Shown here: positions 14,648 to 24,321 of the stretch, one piece after another | Numbering within the stretch: position 1 is the stretch's first letter | Layout of the letters: the number at the start of each line of letters is the position of its first letter | Source: JAVBNU01 sp031551265 | GTDB lineage: Bacteria > Cyanobacteriota > Vampirovibrionia > Gastranaerophilales > Gastranaerophilaceae | Direction: 5' to 3' | DNA: 44,551 nt | Assembly (NCBI GenBank): GCA_031551265.1 | Contig: JAVBNU010000082.1 | Span: 1-44,551, forward strand | Position numbers and translations under genes: made by a program | Notes under the pieces: model-generated | Database searches by the model: none | Told to the model about the DNA's origin: nothing | Seen by the model: the letters and a program-made list of their open reading frames with translations, nothing else

Positions 14648-16957
14648 ATGGCATTCAATTCGATGGCTATACCGCCTGTAAAATTTTATCAACCAACAAT
14701 TCCGCAAACTTCCCAACCGGCTGAAAAGCTTGAACCGGCTAACATATCGGCTGCAGAGGACTCTACACCTGAGCATGAGATGCCGAAAGAAACGAATAAT
14801 GATACAAACAGAAAAGCTATAGCAATAGGCGCATTAGCAGCGCTAGGGGCGGCAGGAATCACTTTTGTCGCAATGCGGCACTTAAATAGCAATACTCTGT
14901 CAAAAATTCGGCGAGAATGCACTGATGCAATATACCAAGCAGAGCGACAAGCTGCCGAAAGATACAAAGCGCTTAACAAACAAGCTTCTGACATGATAGC
15001 AGAAAGTCGCAAAAGAGCAAATGAAGCCGAAAGTTTACAGCGTTCAGCCGAAGAAAAAATCCAAACAGGAATTAGCGAAGTTGTTGATGTTGTACGTACG
15101 AATGCACAAAAAGAGCTGGAAAGAATTAATGCTGTGCTTAATCGTGAAGTCGGATCAGTAGACGAGACCTTGCTTAATACAATGCGCAGACAAATTCGAG
15201 AATATCAGCTTGACTATAACCCTGAGGTACCACCCCTCAAAGATGTTTCAACACCTTATGTGTCACCATATACAAAACATGTAGAGTACAAAGGCTCAGC
15301 ACAGGCCAGTATTCGTTTAGGAGGACAGAATACTACTATCCCTGAATTCAGCCTATCACGAGGCTGTGATTTCACCATTCCGCGCACAGGGACAGTAAGA
15401 CCTTCTTCAAGCCAACGTGTTGATTTTACACCGATTCACGAATTTCCAACAACCATTTCTTTACAAGGTGACATCGGCTGGAGTAACGATAAAATAGCCC
15501 GTGATTTGCTGCAAAATTTCTATGATGGACATGGCCAGACATTAGACGGTGTTAGGTTTGTCGTAACACCACAATCAGGCGGCAAATGCAGAATAAGAAT
15601 AGAAGGTGAAGGAGTATATTCACAAGACAAAGCTATTTTATTATATGAAACAGTAAAAGCTGAGGATATGGACGCAGCCGGTAATTACGGCGAGGGGCTT
15701 AAAATGGCTGTTTTAAAACTATTAAGAGACAAAGGCGCCTCCGAAATAAAAATGGGCTCAGATAATTGGCGAGTTACTTGGGATAGCAGTCAAAGCAAAA
15801 TTGGAGCCTCAAAAGTGTTACGATATTCTCTAGAAAAGACCGAACAACCGCTCAAGGGTAATTATCTTGAATTTGAAACAAATGATGAAAAATTAGTACA
15901 ATCCATGCGAAATGCAATAGGACATTTTTATCACTCAGGCAACACCGATTTCCGCGGGGTCAATTTTGAGAATTCTTTGTTTGGCATAAAGAAATTATCC
16001 CCGAATGAAGCAGGCAGCACATATATCGCAGGTCAAAAATTTGAATACCAAAATCTTGATCGATGGGACGGCTTGAATGGATTTACAATCTTTTTTAAAA
16101 AGAAAACACCTAAAACCGTTTTTGACTGCTCAAGAGATCGTATTCCTATTCAAAATAAAGGTTTGGAAAATATAGCAAAATATTTTTCGGGAGGTGAAGT
16201 AGATACAATTGCCGGCAAAGAAATAATTCAAACTACCCCCGAGGAAACTATACGTGCACTGGAAGCGCTTGAGTCTCTTTGGACAAACCGTGAAAAAGAA
16301 AATGCTTCTTGTGCTGTTATCGAAGGTTTAATTGCAGGTGCACGAGAGCAAAATGTCCGAGTGAAATTCCCAGACAACTATCTGGCAGAATGCTACGGTG
16401 TGTCTGACGCGATAATAGATGATTTGGTGAGTCAAGGATACAAGATATGTCATCAGGAATTCCGAAATATAGGCATGCCCACAATTAAAGAACATGTATC
16501 AAGAACGCGAAATCATACTCCTATTGCAATGACAGGTACTGAACAGCAAAAAATCGGAATAATCAGAGCTGCTTTGCAAAAATTATCACAATACTTAGAA
16601 AAAGAGTTCACATTATCAGAACTGAGTCCAAAAATCTATTTGTTTGATAAAAACGCAGCCAGTGAAGCCAAAGAAACGGGTAATACTTTGGCTGAGGCCA
16701 TTATATCCGACAGGAAAAGCCAGGGTTTTTGGATTGATAAAACTCACCTGGGCACAGCCGGTTTTGATGAAGCAATGGCAACAACTCTGCACGAACTCAC
16801 CCACAAGGCCGGAGGTGACGAAAGTCAACAATTCTCATATAAATTAACCGATGTGCTCCAACGTGTAGTAGAGGCCACAAGTGATGAAAAAAACAGACTA
16901 TTTATAATCGAATGGCAAAATCTCAAAAAACTATGGGGTGAACTGATATCAGGTTAA
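14648..16957 (+). CDS. GHKL-ATPase-like/zincin fusion protein (769 aa)
   Basis: Order of parts: a Pro-rich N-terminus; a membrane segment at about residues 57-77 (AIAIGALAALGAAGITFVA); a charged coiled coil at about 80-170; a GHKL (Hsp90/histidine-kinase-type) ATPase-like domain at about 270-420 with N-box DLLQNFYDG (N290) and glycine-rich GNYGEGLKMA (345-354); a linker; and a C-terminal zincin motif H715-ELT-H719 followed by KAGGDESQQF. The HEXXH suggests a zinc metallopeptidase, with the third ligand probably an acidic residue downstream. I do not know a named family with this combination. It is 100 bases ahead of the 1692-aa sigma-repeat protein on the same strand. It is probably anchored to the inner membrane. 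Confidence 0.7.
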   Translation: MAFNSMAIPPVKFYQPTIPQTSQPAEKLEPANISAAEDSTPEHEMPKETNNDTNRKAIAIGALAALGAAGITFVAMRHLNSNTLSKIRRECTDAIYQAERQAAERYKALNKQASDMIAESRKRANEAESLQRSAEEKIQTGISEVVDVVRTNAQKELERINAVLNREVGSVDETLLNTMRRQIREYQLDYNPEVPPLKDVSTPYVSPYTKHVEYKGSAQASIRLGGQNTTIPEFSLSRGCDFTIPRTGTVRPSSSQRVDFTPIHEFPTTISLQGDIGWSNDKIARDLLQNFYDGHGQTLDGVRFVVTPQSGGKCRIRIEGEGVYSQDKAILLYETVKAEDMDAAGNYGEGLKMAVLKLLRDKGASEIKMGSDNWRVTWDSSQSKIGASKVLRYSLEKTEQPLKGNYLEFETNDEKLVQSMRNAIGHFYHSGNTDFRGVNFENSLFGIKKLSPNEAGSTYIAGQKFEYQNLDRWDGLNGFTIFFKKKTPKTVFDCSRDRIPIQNKGLENIAKYFSGGEVDTIAGKEIIQTTPEETIRALEALESLWTNREKENASCAVIEGLIAGAREQNVRVKFPDNYLAECYGVSDAIIDDLVSQGYKICHQEFRNIGMPTIKEHVSRTRNHTPIAMTGTEQQKIGIIRAALQKLSQYLEKEFTLSELSPKIYLFDKNAASEAKETGNTLAEAIISDRKSQGFWIDKTHLGTAGFDEAMATTLHELTHKAGGDESQQFSYKLTDVLQRVVEATSDEKNRLFIIEWQNLKKLWGELISG

Positions 16958-17057
16958 TATCGGAGATAGTCCAAAAATTCGAACACTATCCTAAATAGCT
17001 GTTTTTTGTAATTAATTGCTAGCAAAAAAAATTTTGTTTGGACTTTAAATAAGTATC

Positions 17058-20000
17058 ATGGAAATAACAATTTCGAAAAATGTATCGTCTGCCAATATTC
17101 CAAAGTTAAGTGAATATAGATTTTTTGGCATGAATTTTTCGCCCAAAATGCCGGCTTTGCCAAACGATACTATTTCATTTGGCATGGCCATGACTCATCG
17201 CAGTAATAATGATGCAGAAAAAATCGCAGAAACTGACCTTGCCAAAACAGCGTACGGAAAGGCAAGCCCTGACGATGTACCTGAGTTAAAAAAAGCCTTT
17301 GAAAAACTTAACTCCCGAGAAAAAGTAATTATACTTTTGCATTATGGTCTTATTGATAATGATTACAAAAAAAACAAGGAGATAGGGGAGCTGTACGGTA
17401 TTGAGCAGTCAAACATCAGTACGAGCAAGACCTCAGCTTTGAGTAAAATACCAAAAAAAATAATCACAAAATTAGAAAGCTATCTCCAATCAATAACGGT
17501 TACCGAAGGCCATAAAGCTCCTGAAGAATTAAAATATCTACTGAAATTCAAAAAAACTGTCTTTGAAGAAAATTATGGCGCAGAAAAACTGGAACAGTTC
17601 AAAAGCATGATAGAACCTCTTGATGAGCGCCAAAAAGTAATACTCACACTTCGCTACGGCATTCAGGATAATAAACACATACCTGACAGTGAAATTGCGA
17701 AACAGCTGGATATGACAACAAGCAACGTATTAATCATAAGAAGAAAGGCTCGAGAGAAAATTAAAGATAAAAAAATGCTGGCTGAAATGGAAAAACGAAC
17801 ACAACGTATACAAGCGCAGGCAGCGCATGATGCTCCTAAAAACCTGAAATATCTTTTGAAATTTAAAAACACAACTTATGAACAAAAATACGGTGAAAAA
17901 GAGCTGGAAAGGCTAAAAAAAGCCCTTGAGCCTCTTGATGAGCGCGCAAAAACCATAATCATCTTATATTATGGCATCCAGGATGGTAAACCTGGGCTTA
18001 GTAAAGATATAGGGCGATTTTATGGCTTTGTGGCTGCTCAAGAATCAGCAAATCTAGCAAGAATTGTAGCTGAACGCAAAATTAAAGATAAAGAACTAAT
18101 TAAAAACCTTGAAATATATTCTCAAGAATTAATGCTGCCAAAAGAGTTGTTATATTTGTTGAAATCCGAAAAAACTGCCTATGAAGCCCGATATGGCGAA
18201 AAAGAATTAGAAAGGCTGAAAAAAGCGACTAAAGATTTAACGCCTAAAGAAAAACTGGTTTTTAGTTTATATTACGGTATTCAGGATGGAAAACCACTGC
18301 AACAAGATGCTATAGGTGAAAAGTTTGGAGTTAGTAATAGTGCAATCAGCCCGATAAAAATAGCACTTATGGGCAAAATTCATGATGAAAAGTTCTTAAG
18401 CAAACTTAGTGAGTTTTCAAATATTAAAAATATCCAAACGGGTGTCCCTGAGCAGTATAAACATCTATTGAAATTTGAAAACATGCATTTCGAAAAAAAA
18501 TACGGCCAAGAGGAATTAGAAAAACTCAAAAAAGCCTTCAAGCCTCTTGACGACCGTCAAAAAGTAATATTAATACTTTACTACGGCATCCAAGATGACG
18601 AAAAAATGGACAGCAAAGAAATAGGAAAAATTTTCAAACTGGCCGCGCAGGGCGTAAATGACACAAGAAAACTCGCTTTGGATAAAATCAAAGACGAAGA
18701 CATTTTGAGCAAACTTACTCCGACTATACCGTTTGGAGAATTGTTAAAGCTTAAAAATACGGCTTTTGAGACACAATATGGGAAAGACGCTCTTGATGAA
18801 GTAAAAAAAGAATTCAAAAATCTTGATGAGCGCGCCCGGGTTATTATTATTCTAACCTATGGATTACAAGACAAGCAGCCTTTAAACAATCGGGAACTCG
18901 GTGAAAAATTGGATATGACTGAAACAGGCACAGAAGCTGCAAAACAAGTTGCTCTTGGAAAAATTAAAAATAAAGGATTATTAGAAAAATTCGAAGAGTT
19001 TGCTCAAAAATCTGAAATCCCCGAAGAATTCATGCCTTTCTTAAAACTTGAGAACACTAATTTTGAAAAAAAGTACGGGAAAGAGGCTGCAGAAGATTTA
19101 AAAAAAGCTGCAAAAACGCTCACCGATAGAGAAAAAGCAATAATTATATTCTACTATGGCGTTCATGATGGCATATACCGCACAATTGAAGATACGCAAA
19201 AAGCTCTCAATCTTTCAAAATTTGTGATAGATCGCGACAAAGCAGATGCCATGAAAAAAATGAACAACGAGACATTACTAAAACAACTAAGAAGGTACCG
19301 AACGGAGTTGTATGTTAGTCGTGATTATTACATGGAGCTGCCGGAGAATTTAAAATATTTACTCAAGCTTGAAAATACAGCGTTTGAAGAAAAATACGGC
19401 GGAAAAGCACTTGGAGATTTCAAAAAAATGATTGAACCCTTGAGTGACGCCGCAAAAATTATTTTTATTCTGTTCTATGGTGTTCAAGACCGTAAGCCGC
19501 TGGATAATGAAGAAATAGGAAAATTATTCGACAAACCGCACTTTTGGGCGAGTGTGATAAGAAGAAATGCCATAAGCAGAATGCCTGAGGAATATAATGA
19601 GCTTGTAATGCCAAACCTACGCGAGCTCAAGCGCAAATTCGCCATTAGAGACCTGGGAGCTATTAAAAGACCGAGAGTCGCTGGAGAAAAAAACATTCCT
19701 GAATTTTCCGCCCATAGTATAGAAATGCCAAAGGAATTAGAATATCTGCTAAAGCTTGAAAATACTAATTATGAAAAAAGATATGGCGGAAAAGCCCTAG
19801 AAGATTTCAAGACAGCGATAGCACCCCTTACAGATTGTCAAAAAGCTATGGTTATACTTGCTTGCGGCATTCAGAATGGCGAATTTCCTACTATAAAAGA
19901 CTTACGAAAATCCTTCCTGCTTTCAAAAGTCAGGGTACGTTTGGTTAAAAAACTGGCTATGCAGCAAATTCAAGATGAAGAAATACTTGCACAACTGGAA

Positions 20001-22136
20001 AAATATAGAACTGATGAGTGCATGGCAAAACATTTCGACTTGAAAGTTCCCGAGAATTTAAAGTATTTGCTGGAGTTGAAAAATACTAATTATGAAAAAA
20101 GGTATGGCGAAAAAGCCCTAGAAGATTTCAAAACAGCAATGGCAACTTTCACAGATTGTCAAAAAGTTATGGTTATACTTTTTAATGGTATTCAGAGCGG
20201 CTCCTATTCTTCATTAAACGATTTGCAAGAAATATTCTGTCTTTCAGGAACTGCTGTGCAAATAATTAAAGCACATGCTATGAAACAAATTGAAGATGAA
20301 ACCCTTTTGACACAGCTAAAAAAATATAAGATGGAACTATTTGTGGCAAAAGATTATTCTGTAGAAGTACCTGAAAATCTAAAACATTTGCTTAAACTTG
20401 AAAAGACAGCCTTTGAGGAGGAGCACGGCAAAGAAACCTTAGAGAAGTTCAAAGAAATGATTGAGCCTCTGAGCGACACTGCAAAAATTAATTTTATTTT
20501 ATTTTATGGTATTCAGGATAATAAACCCCTAACTGTTGAAGAAATAGGCAAGTTTTATAATCAGCCGGATTTTTGGTCAAATAGTATGCGCGCTAGAATT
20601 ATAAAAAAATTACCTGACAAATATCTTGAGCTTATAACATCAACACTGGAAAAGCATAGAGTCAAATCCGTTATGCAAAATCTTGACCCTGATATAGAAA
20701 TGCCGAAAGAATTAGAGTATCTGCTTGAACTTGAAAACACCGAGTACGAAAAGAAATATGGTAAAGAAGCTTTAGAAAATTTGAAAAACGCAATGGAATT
20801 TATTCCTGATTCGCGAAAAGCTCTAATTATACTTGCATACGGCATACAGGATGGCTCATGCTACACGATTGAAGAGCTGCAAGAAGCATTTAACCTCCCG
20901 GAACACACTGTAAAAGTAATGAGAAAACTGTCTGTAAGACACATTAAAGATGAAAAAGTTTGGGCACAACTAAAAGAATATAGAATAGGGCTTCTCAAAG
21001 CACAGTATCATAATTTGGAAGTGCCGGAAAACTTAAAACACCTGCTCAAACTTGAAAAAACATCCTTTGAGCGGGCATATGGAAAACTAAACCTCGAAAA
21101 TTTCAAAAAAATGATTGACCCTCTAAGTGATACAGTAAAAGTTATGTTTATTCTTTTTTACGGTATTCAGAATGGCAAACCTACGTCTGATGAAGAAATA
21201 GGAAAGCTATATAATAAACCAATACGATGGTCAAAACAGCTGAGATCCGGGATTATAGGGCGATTAGCTGACGAACACCGTGAGAATATAATACCTGTTT
21301 TGAGGCAGTATCGAAGAAGAATATTAATAACCGAGATACTACAATACAGCAACTGCGCTTTTGAGCAAAAATACGGAAAAGATGAAGTAGAAAAACTCAA
21401 AAAGGAAATATCACACCTCACAATACGGGAAAAATGTGTAATCAACCTAAGCTATGGTGTCAAAGACGGCAATGTCAGAACTATAGCTGAAATAAGTGAA
21501 GTACTAGGTTTAGCAATAAGTACTATAGTTGTGATTAAAAGATCAGCCATGGATAAATTGAAAGATAACCCTATAATCTATAAGCTGGAAGAGTTTCTAG
21601 ATTCTATTAAATACAACCCGCCTGAAAAAGTTAATGAGTTGATGGAAGAACACCATGATATAGCTTTACAAATGGGCGAACAGCTTGCACATAAATACGG
21701 CTTTTATGGTGATTCTGCCCAAATCGCACTTGATGCCTTGGAAGATGCTGCAAAAATGTTCAAAAGTGGAAATTTTAAAGGATATTTGTATTCATATATT
21801 AATGGTTACTTTTTAAACCATCTAAAATCATCAAATAAGCAACAGTCTTTAGATTTTGTAATGTCTGATGATAGTGGCACCCTTTTGGATATAACTCCCT
21901 CGCATAAAACAGAAACCCCTCAGGAAATTATCCAAAAAAATGCCGAAATCCAAGAATTATATGATTCACTCAGCGCATTACCCGATAAAATACGTCAGAT
22001 AATAGAACTGAAGTTCGGACTCACAGGAGAAGCTCAAGAAATAACTGAAATCGCGAAAATACTCAAACTAAGCGAAGAAAAGGTAACCGCACTCTATCAG
22101 GAAGGCCTTGAACTATTAAGAAACATAAAACAATAA
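17058..22136 (+). CDS. giant protein of tandem sigma-70 region-4-like repeats with C-terminal sigma module (1692 aa)
   Basis: After an N-terminal segment with TISFGMA (about 38-44), the protein has 14 repeats of about 90-125 residues. Each pairs a helical spacer (P-E-NLKYLLKLENTAFEEKYG type) with a segment like sigma region 4: LDERQKVILTLRYGIQD, then EIAKQLDMTTSNV, then RRKAREKIKD. The last 165 residues form a full minimal sigma factor: a region-2-like helix pair (SAQIALDALEDAAKMF...KGYLYSYINGYFLNHL), then SLD, DSGTLLDI, ETPQEII, and a fifteenth region-4-like unit (LPDKIRQIIELKFGL...LLRNI). Ordinary sigma factors have one region 4. The likely theme is DNA or RNA-polymerase binding; function is unknown. 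No clear ribosome site is seen. Confidence 0.85.
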   Translation: MEITISKNVSSANIPKLSEYRFFGMNFSPKMPALPNDTISFGMAMTHRSNNDAEKIAETDLAKTAYGKASPDDVPELKKAFEKLNSREKVIILLHYGLIDNDYKKNKEIGELYGIEQSNISTSKTSALSKIPKKIITKLESYLQSITVTEGHKAPEELKYLLKFKKTVFEENYGAEKLEQFKSMIEPLDERQKVILTLRYGIQDNKHIPDSEIAKQLDMTTSNVLIIRRKAREKIKDKKMLAEMEKRTQRIQAQAAHDAPKNLKYLLKFKNTTYEQKYGEKELERLKKALEPLDERAKTIIILYYGIQDGKPGLSKDIGRFYGFVAAQESANLARIVAERKIKDKELIKNLEIYSQELMLPKELLYLLKSEKTAYEARYGEKELERLKKATKDLTPKEKLVFSLYYGIQDGKPLQQDAIGEKFGVSNSAISPIKIALMGKIHDEKFLSKLSEFSNIKNIQTGVPEQYKHLLKFENMHFEKKYGQEELEKLKKAFKPLDDRQKVILILYYGIQDDEKMDSKEIGKIFKLAAQGVNDTRKLALDKIKDEDILSKLTPTIPFGELLKLKNTAFETQYGKDALDEVKKEFKNLDERARVIIILTYGLQDKQPLNNRELGEKLDMTETGTEAAKQVALGKIKNKGLLEKFEEFAQKSEIPEEFMPFLKLENTNFEKKYGKEAAEDLKKAAKTLTDREKAIIIFYYGVHDGIYRTIEDTQKALNLSKFVIDRDKADAMKKMNNETLLKQLRRYRTELYVSRDYYMELPENLKYLLKLENTAFEEKYGGKALGDFKKMIEPLSDAAKIIFILFYGVQDRKPLDNEEIGKLFDKPHFWASVIRRNAISRMPEEYNELVMPNLRELKRKFAIRDLGAIKRPRVAGEKNIPEFSAHSIEMPKELEYLLKLENTNYEKRYGGKALEDFKTAIAPLTDCQKAMVILACGIQNGEFPTIKDLRKSFLLSKVRVRLVKKLAMQQIQDEEILAQLEKYRTDECMAKHFDLKVPENLKYLLELKNTNYEKRYGEKALEDFKTAMATFTDCQKVMVILFNGIQSGSYSSLNDLQEIFCLSGTAVQIIKAHAMKQIEDETLLTQLKKYKMELFVAKDYSVEVPENLKHLLKLEKTAFEEEHGKETLEKFKEMIEPLSDTAKINFILFYGIQDNKPLTVEEIGKFYNQPDFWSNSMRARIIKKLPDKYLELITSTLEKHRVKSVMQNLDPDIEMPKELEYLLELENTEYEKKYGKEALENLKNAMEFIPDSRKALIILAYGIQDGSCYTIEELQEAFNLPEHTVKVMRKLSVRHIKDEKVWAQLKEYRIGLLKAQYHNLEVPENLKHLLKLEKTSFERAYGKLNLENFKKMIDPLSDTVKVMFILFYGIQNGKPTSDEEIGKLYNKPIRWSKQLRSGIIGRLADEHRENIIPVLRQYRRRILITEILQYSNCAFEQKYGKDEVEKLKKEISHLTIREKCVINLSYGVKDGNVRTIAEISEVLGLAISTIVVIKRSAMDKLKDNPIIYKLEEFLDSIKYNPPEKVNELMEEHHDIALQMGEQLAHKYGFYGDSAQIALDALEDAAKMFKSGNFKGYLYSYINGYFLNHLKSSNKQQSLDFVMSDDSGTLLDITPSHKTETPQEIIQKNAEIQELYDSLSALPDKIRQIIELKFGLTGEAQEITEIAKILKLSEEKVTALYQEGLELLRNIKQ
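17280..21620 (+). repeat. 14 tandem protein-coding repeats (sigma region-4-like)
   Basis: In-frame repeats of roughly 270-370 bases. Each is recognised by an x-YG-[IVL]-x-[DN]-type core after a hydrophobic strand-like stretch (VILxLYYGIQD); repeats 9 and 10 have CG and NG in place of YG. They are diverged at DNA level, so the array is old and stable. Repeats 8, 11 and 13 share an extra FW or RW in the second helix, while 7, 9, 10 and 12 form another subtype, pointing to block duplication. Confidence 0.85.
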
Positions 22137-22173
22137 TCTCAAAACACATAACTTAGCATTTTGCTCCAATATA

Positions 22174-22202
22174 TTGACAATTTGTTAGGCTCGACTTACA
22201 AT
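22174..22202 (+). promoter_or_regulatory. strong promoter for feoA, probably leaderless
   Basis: TTGACA (22174-22179), a 17-bp spacer and TACAAT (22197-22202) are near consensus. The expected start site is about 22209, which is the A of the feoA ATG. No ribosome site lies before that ATG. No Fur box could be assigned by eye. Confidence 0.75.
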
Positions 22203-22208
22203 TCAAAT

Positions 22209-22427
22209 ATGAGAACATTACTCGAGATATCAATAGGCGAAATAGCAAAAATAATAGCTTTTGACAAAAGCGTATCAAAGGCAAATTTCATGCGCTTTGC
22301 ACTTTATGAAGGACAAACTGTTCAATGTATAGCAAAACCAGGCCCTATCGTTATTAAAGAGAATCATCAAGTTGTTGCTATTGGCAATAATTACTCAAAA
22401 AACATTTATATCTCAGATAATATCTAG
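22209..22427 (+). CDS. feoA: ferrous iron transport protein A (72 aa)
   Basis: A small SH3-like cytosolic protein that supports FeoB in ferrous iron uptake. The layout is typical: LLEISIGEIAKIIAFD, then the SKANFMRFALYEGQTVQCIAKPGPIVIKENHQVVAIG core. The length matches FeoA (70-80 residues). The start at 22209 is chosen because FeoA homologues begin here and because the promoter predicts transcription from this base; longer frames from 22161 would include the -35 box. It is followed 22 bases later by feoB. Confidence 0.88.
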   Translation: MRTLLEISIGEIAKIIAFDKSVSKANFMRFALYEGQTVQCIAKPGPIVIKENHQVVAIGNNYSKNIYISDNI

Positions 22428-22449
22428 ACTTTTTCCCAATGGAGCAAGA

Positions 22450-24321
22450 ATGGGCTGTAGTGACTGTAGCGGCTGTAAATGCGCAAAAGAAAAACCGACA
22501 ACAAAGATTTCCGACAAAAAAATAATTTTAGCCGGTAACCCCAATGTCGGCAAATCCGTTATTTTTGGCGCATTAACAGGAATCTATGCCGAAGTGAGCA
22601 ACTACCCCGGCACAACCGTTGATGTCGCAAGAGCCTTTACAAAGCATGGCGAAATCATTGACACCCCTGGCACATACAGCTTGGGTACTTTTTCCGAAGA
22701 CGAAAAAGCCGCCGTGGATATCATTAAAGATGCCGATCTGATACTCAATATTGTGAGCGCCATGAGCTTAGAGCGTGACTTGATACTTACGTTACAGCTT
22801 ATAGATGCGCAGCTGCCGATGGTTTTGATTGTAAATCAGCTGGATGACGCGCAAAAAAATGGGGTTAATATTAATTTCAGAAAACTTGAAACAGAACTTG
22901 GAATTACTGTCATTCCGGCCGTTGCAACAAAAGGCGTCGGTTTAGATGAAATAAAAGAATGTCTCACAACACAGGATTTTAAAGTTTCAAAAAAAATAAC
23001 CCCAACTGTTGCCGAAATATTTAAAGAAAACGAAACTACAGGAAAAGACTGCATAAAACAGCTACTTCAGATTGAATGCGGCACCGGCGAGGCCTCAAGT
23101 GAATGCGAAAAAATACAGTCTGAGAGAATTGAGTTAATAAACAAAATTATTCAAAAAGTCATCCGCGACAAACCCGCCCAAAAATCTTTTTCCGAATATT
23201 TCGAAATCGCACTATTTCACCCGATATTCGGCACAATAATCGCGTTAATCATTCTATTCTTGCTATTTGAAATTATAGGCGTTCTTGTATCAGGACAAAT
23301 CGTAGATTTTGTATACGGCAACCTAGAAAACCATTTTTGTCCGATGTTAAGAGAGATTGTCTCAACATATATCCCCAACAAGCTAATCGCGGAAATTTTA
23401 GCAGGAGAATTCGGAATTTTCACAATGGCATTTAGCATAATCGTAGGTGTTCTCTTGCCTTTGATTACGGCCTTTTATTTATTTATGGCTTTTTTGGAAG
23501 ACTCAGGCTACTTGCCGCGTTTGGCAGTTTTCTGTGACAGCGCGTTATCAAAAATAGGCTTGAATGGAAGAGCAATAATACCTCTAATCCTCGGTTTTGG
23601 CTGCACAACCATGGCAGTAATCACGCTGAGAATTCTGCCAACTAACAAAGAGCGTATGATTGCAAGCGCGCTTTTGGCTATAAGCGTTCCCTGCGCGGCG
23701 CAACAAGGCATAATTATCGCACTTGTCGCAGCAATGGGCAGCCTGAAAATCTGGGCTATATATCTTTTCACATTGTTTGTTGTGATGGCTTTAATCGGCA
23801 CAGTTTTAAATAAACTTTCAAAAGAACAAACCAGCGACTTACTTCTAAGCCTGCCTGCGTTGAGGTTTCCCCAGCCAAAAAATATTCTCAAAAAGACATT
23901 TTCACGAATTGTTTCCTTCTTAAAAGAAGCCTCTATCTTTTTTGCAGCCAGTTCGCTAATTATATCAATGTGCAACTACTTTGGAATTTTAGCCAAAATT
24001 GAAAAAGCGCTCAGGCCAATCGTGGTTAATTTGCTACACTTGCCCGAAAGTTTCTCCGATGTATTCGTAATGGGCTTAATTCGACGAGATATGGCAGCAG
24101 TCGGACTTTTTTCAATGGCAGAAATGAAAAATAGTCTGAGCGAAACCCAGTTGCTTGTCGCAGCAGTTGTTATCACATTATTCGTTCCCTGTATCGCTAT
24201 GGTTGTTATGATGTTCAAAGAGCGTGGCTGGAGAGAGGGAACCATCCTTTGGCTGAGCGCCTTCGCCATATCTATCGGCACAGGAGCAATCCTGGCACGG
24301 ATTTTACCGTTTATTTTATAG
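22450..24321 (+). CDS. feoB: ferrous iron transporter B (623 aa)
   Basis: An inner-membrane Fe2+ transporter with an N-terminal G domain. G1 is GNPNVGKS (29-36), switch region NYPGTTVDVA, G3 DTPGTYSL (71-78), G4 NQLD. The C-terminal part has several membrane segments, including LGFGCTTMAV and ISVPCAAQQG core motifs. The start MGCSDCSGCKC has GGAGC ahead of it and gives a cysteine-rich N-terminus (four Cys in 11 residues), which could bind iron or sense redox. At 623 residues it is shorter than many FeoB (about 700-770). It forms an operon with feoA; its stop overlaps the converging folC gene by six bases. Confidence 0.95.
   Translation: MGCSDCSGCKCAKEKPTTKISDKKIILAGNPNVGKSVIFGALTGIYAEVSNYPGTTVDVARAFTKHGEIIDTPGTYSLGTFSEDEKAAVDIIKDADLILNIVSAMSLERDLILTLQLIDAQLPMVLIVNQLDDAQKNGVNINFRKLETELGITVIPAVATKGVGLDEIKECLTTQDFKVSKKITPTVAEIFKENETTGKDCIKQLLQIECGTGEASSECEKIQSERIELINKIIQKVIRDKPAQKSFSEYFEIALFHPIFGTIIALIILFLLFEIIGVLVSGQIVDFVYGNLENHFCPMLREIVSTYIPNKLIAEILAGEFGIFTMAFSIIVGVLLPLITAFYLFMAFLEDSGYLPRLAVFCDSALSKIGLNGRAIIPLILGFGCTTMAVITLRILPTNKERMIASALLAISVPCAAQQGIIIALVAAMGSLKIWAIYLFTLFVVMALIGTVLNKLSKEQTSDLLLSLPALRFPQPKNILKKTFSRIVSFLKEASIFFAASSLIISMCNYFGILAKIEKALRPIVVNLLHLPESFSDVFVMGLIRRDMAAVGLFSMAEMKNSLSETQLLVAAVVITLFVPCIAMVVMMFKERGWREGTILWLSAFAISIGTGAILARILPFIL

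Noticed and set aside
17058..22136. Ordinary sigma-70 factor
   Set aside because: The C-terminal module fits, but the 14 preceding region-4-like repeats and 1692-residue length exclude a normal sigma factor.
22161..22208. Longer N-terminus for FeoA
   Set aside because: It would overlap the promoter, has no ribosome site and is not homologous to FeoA.
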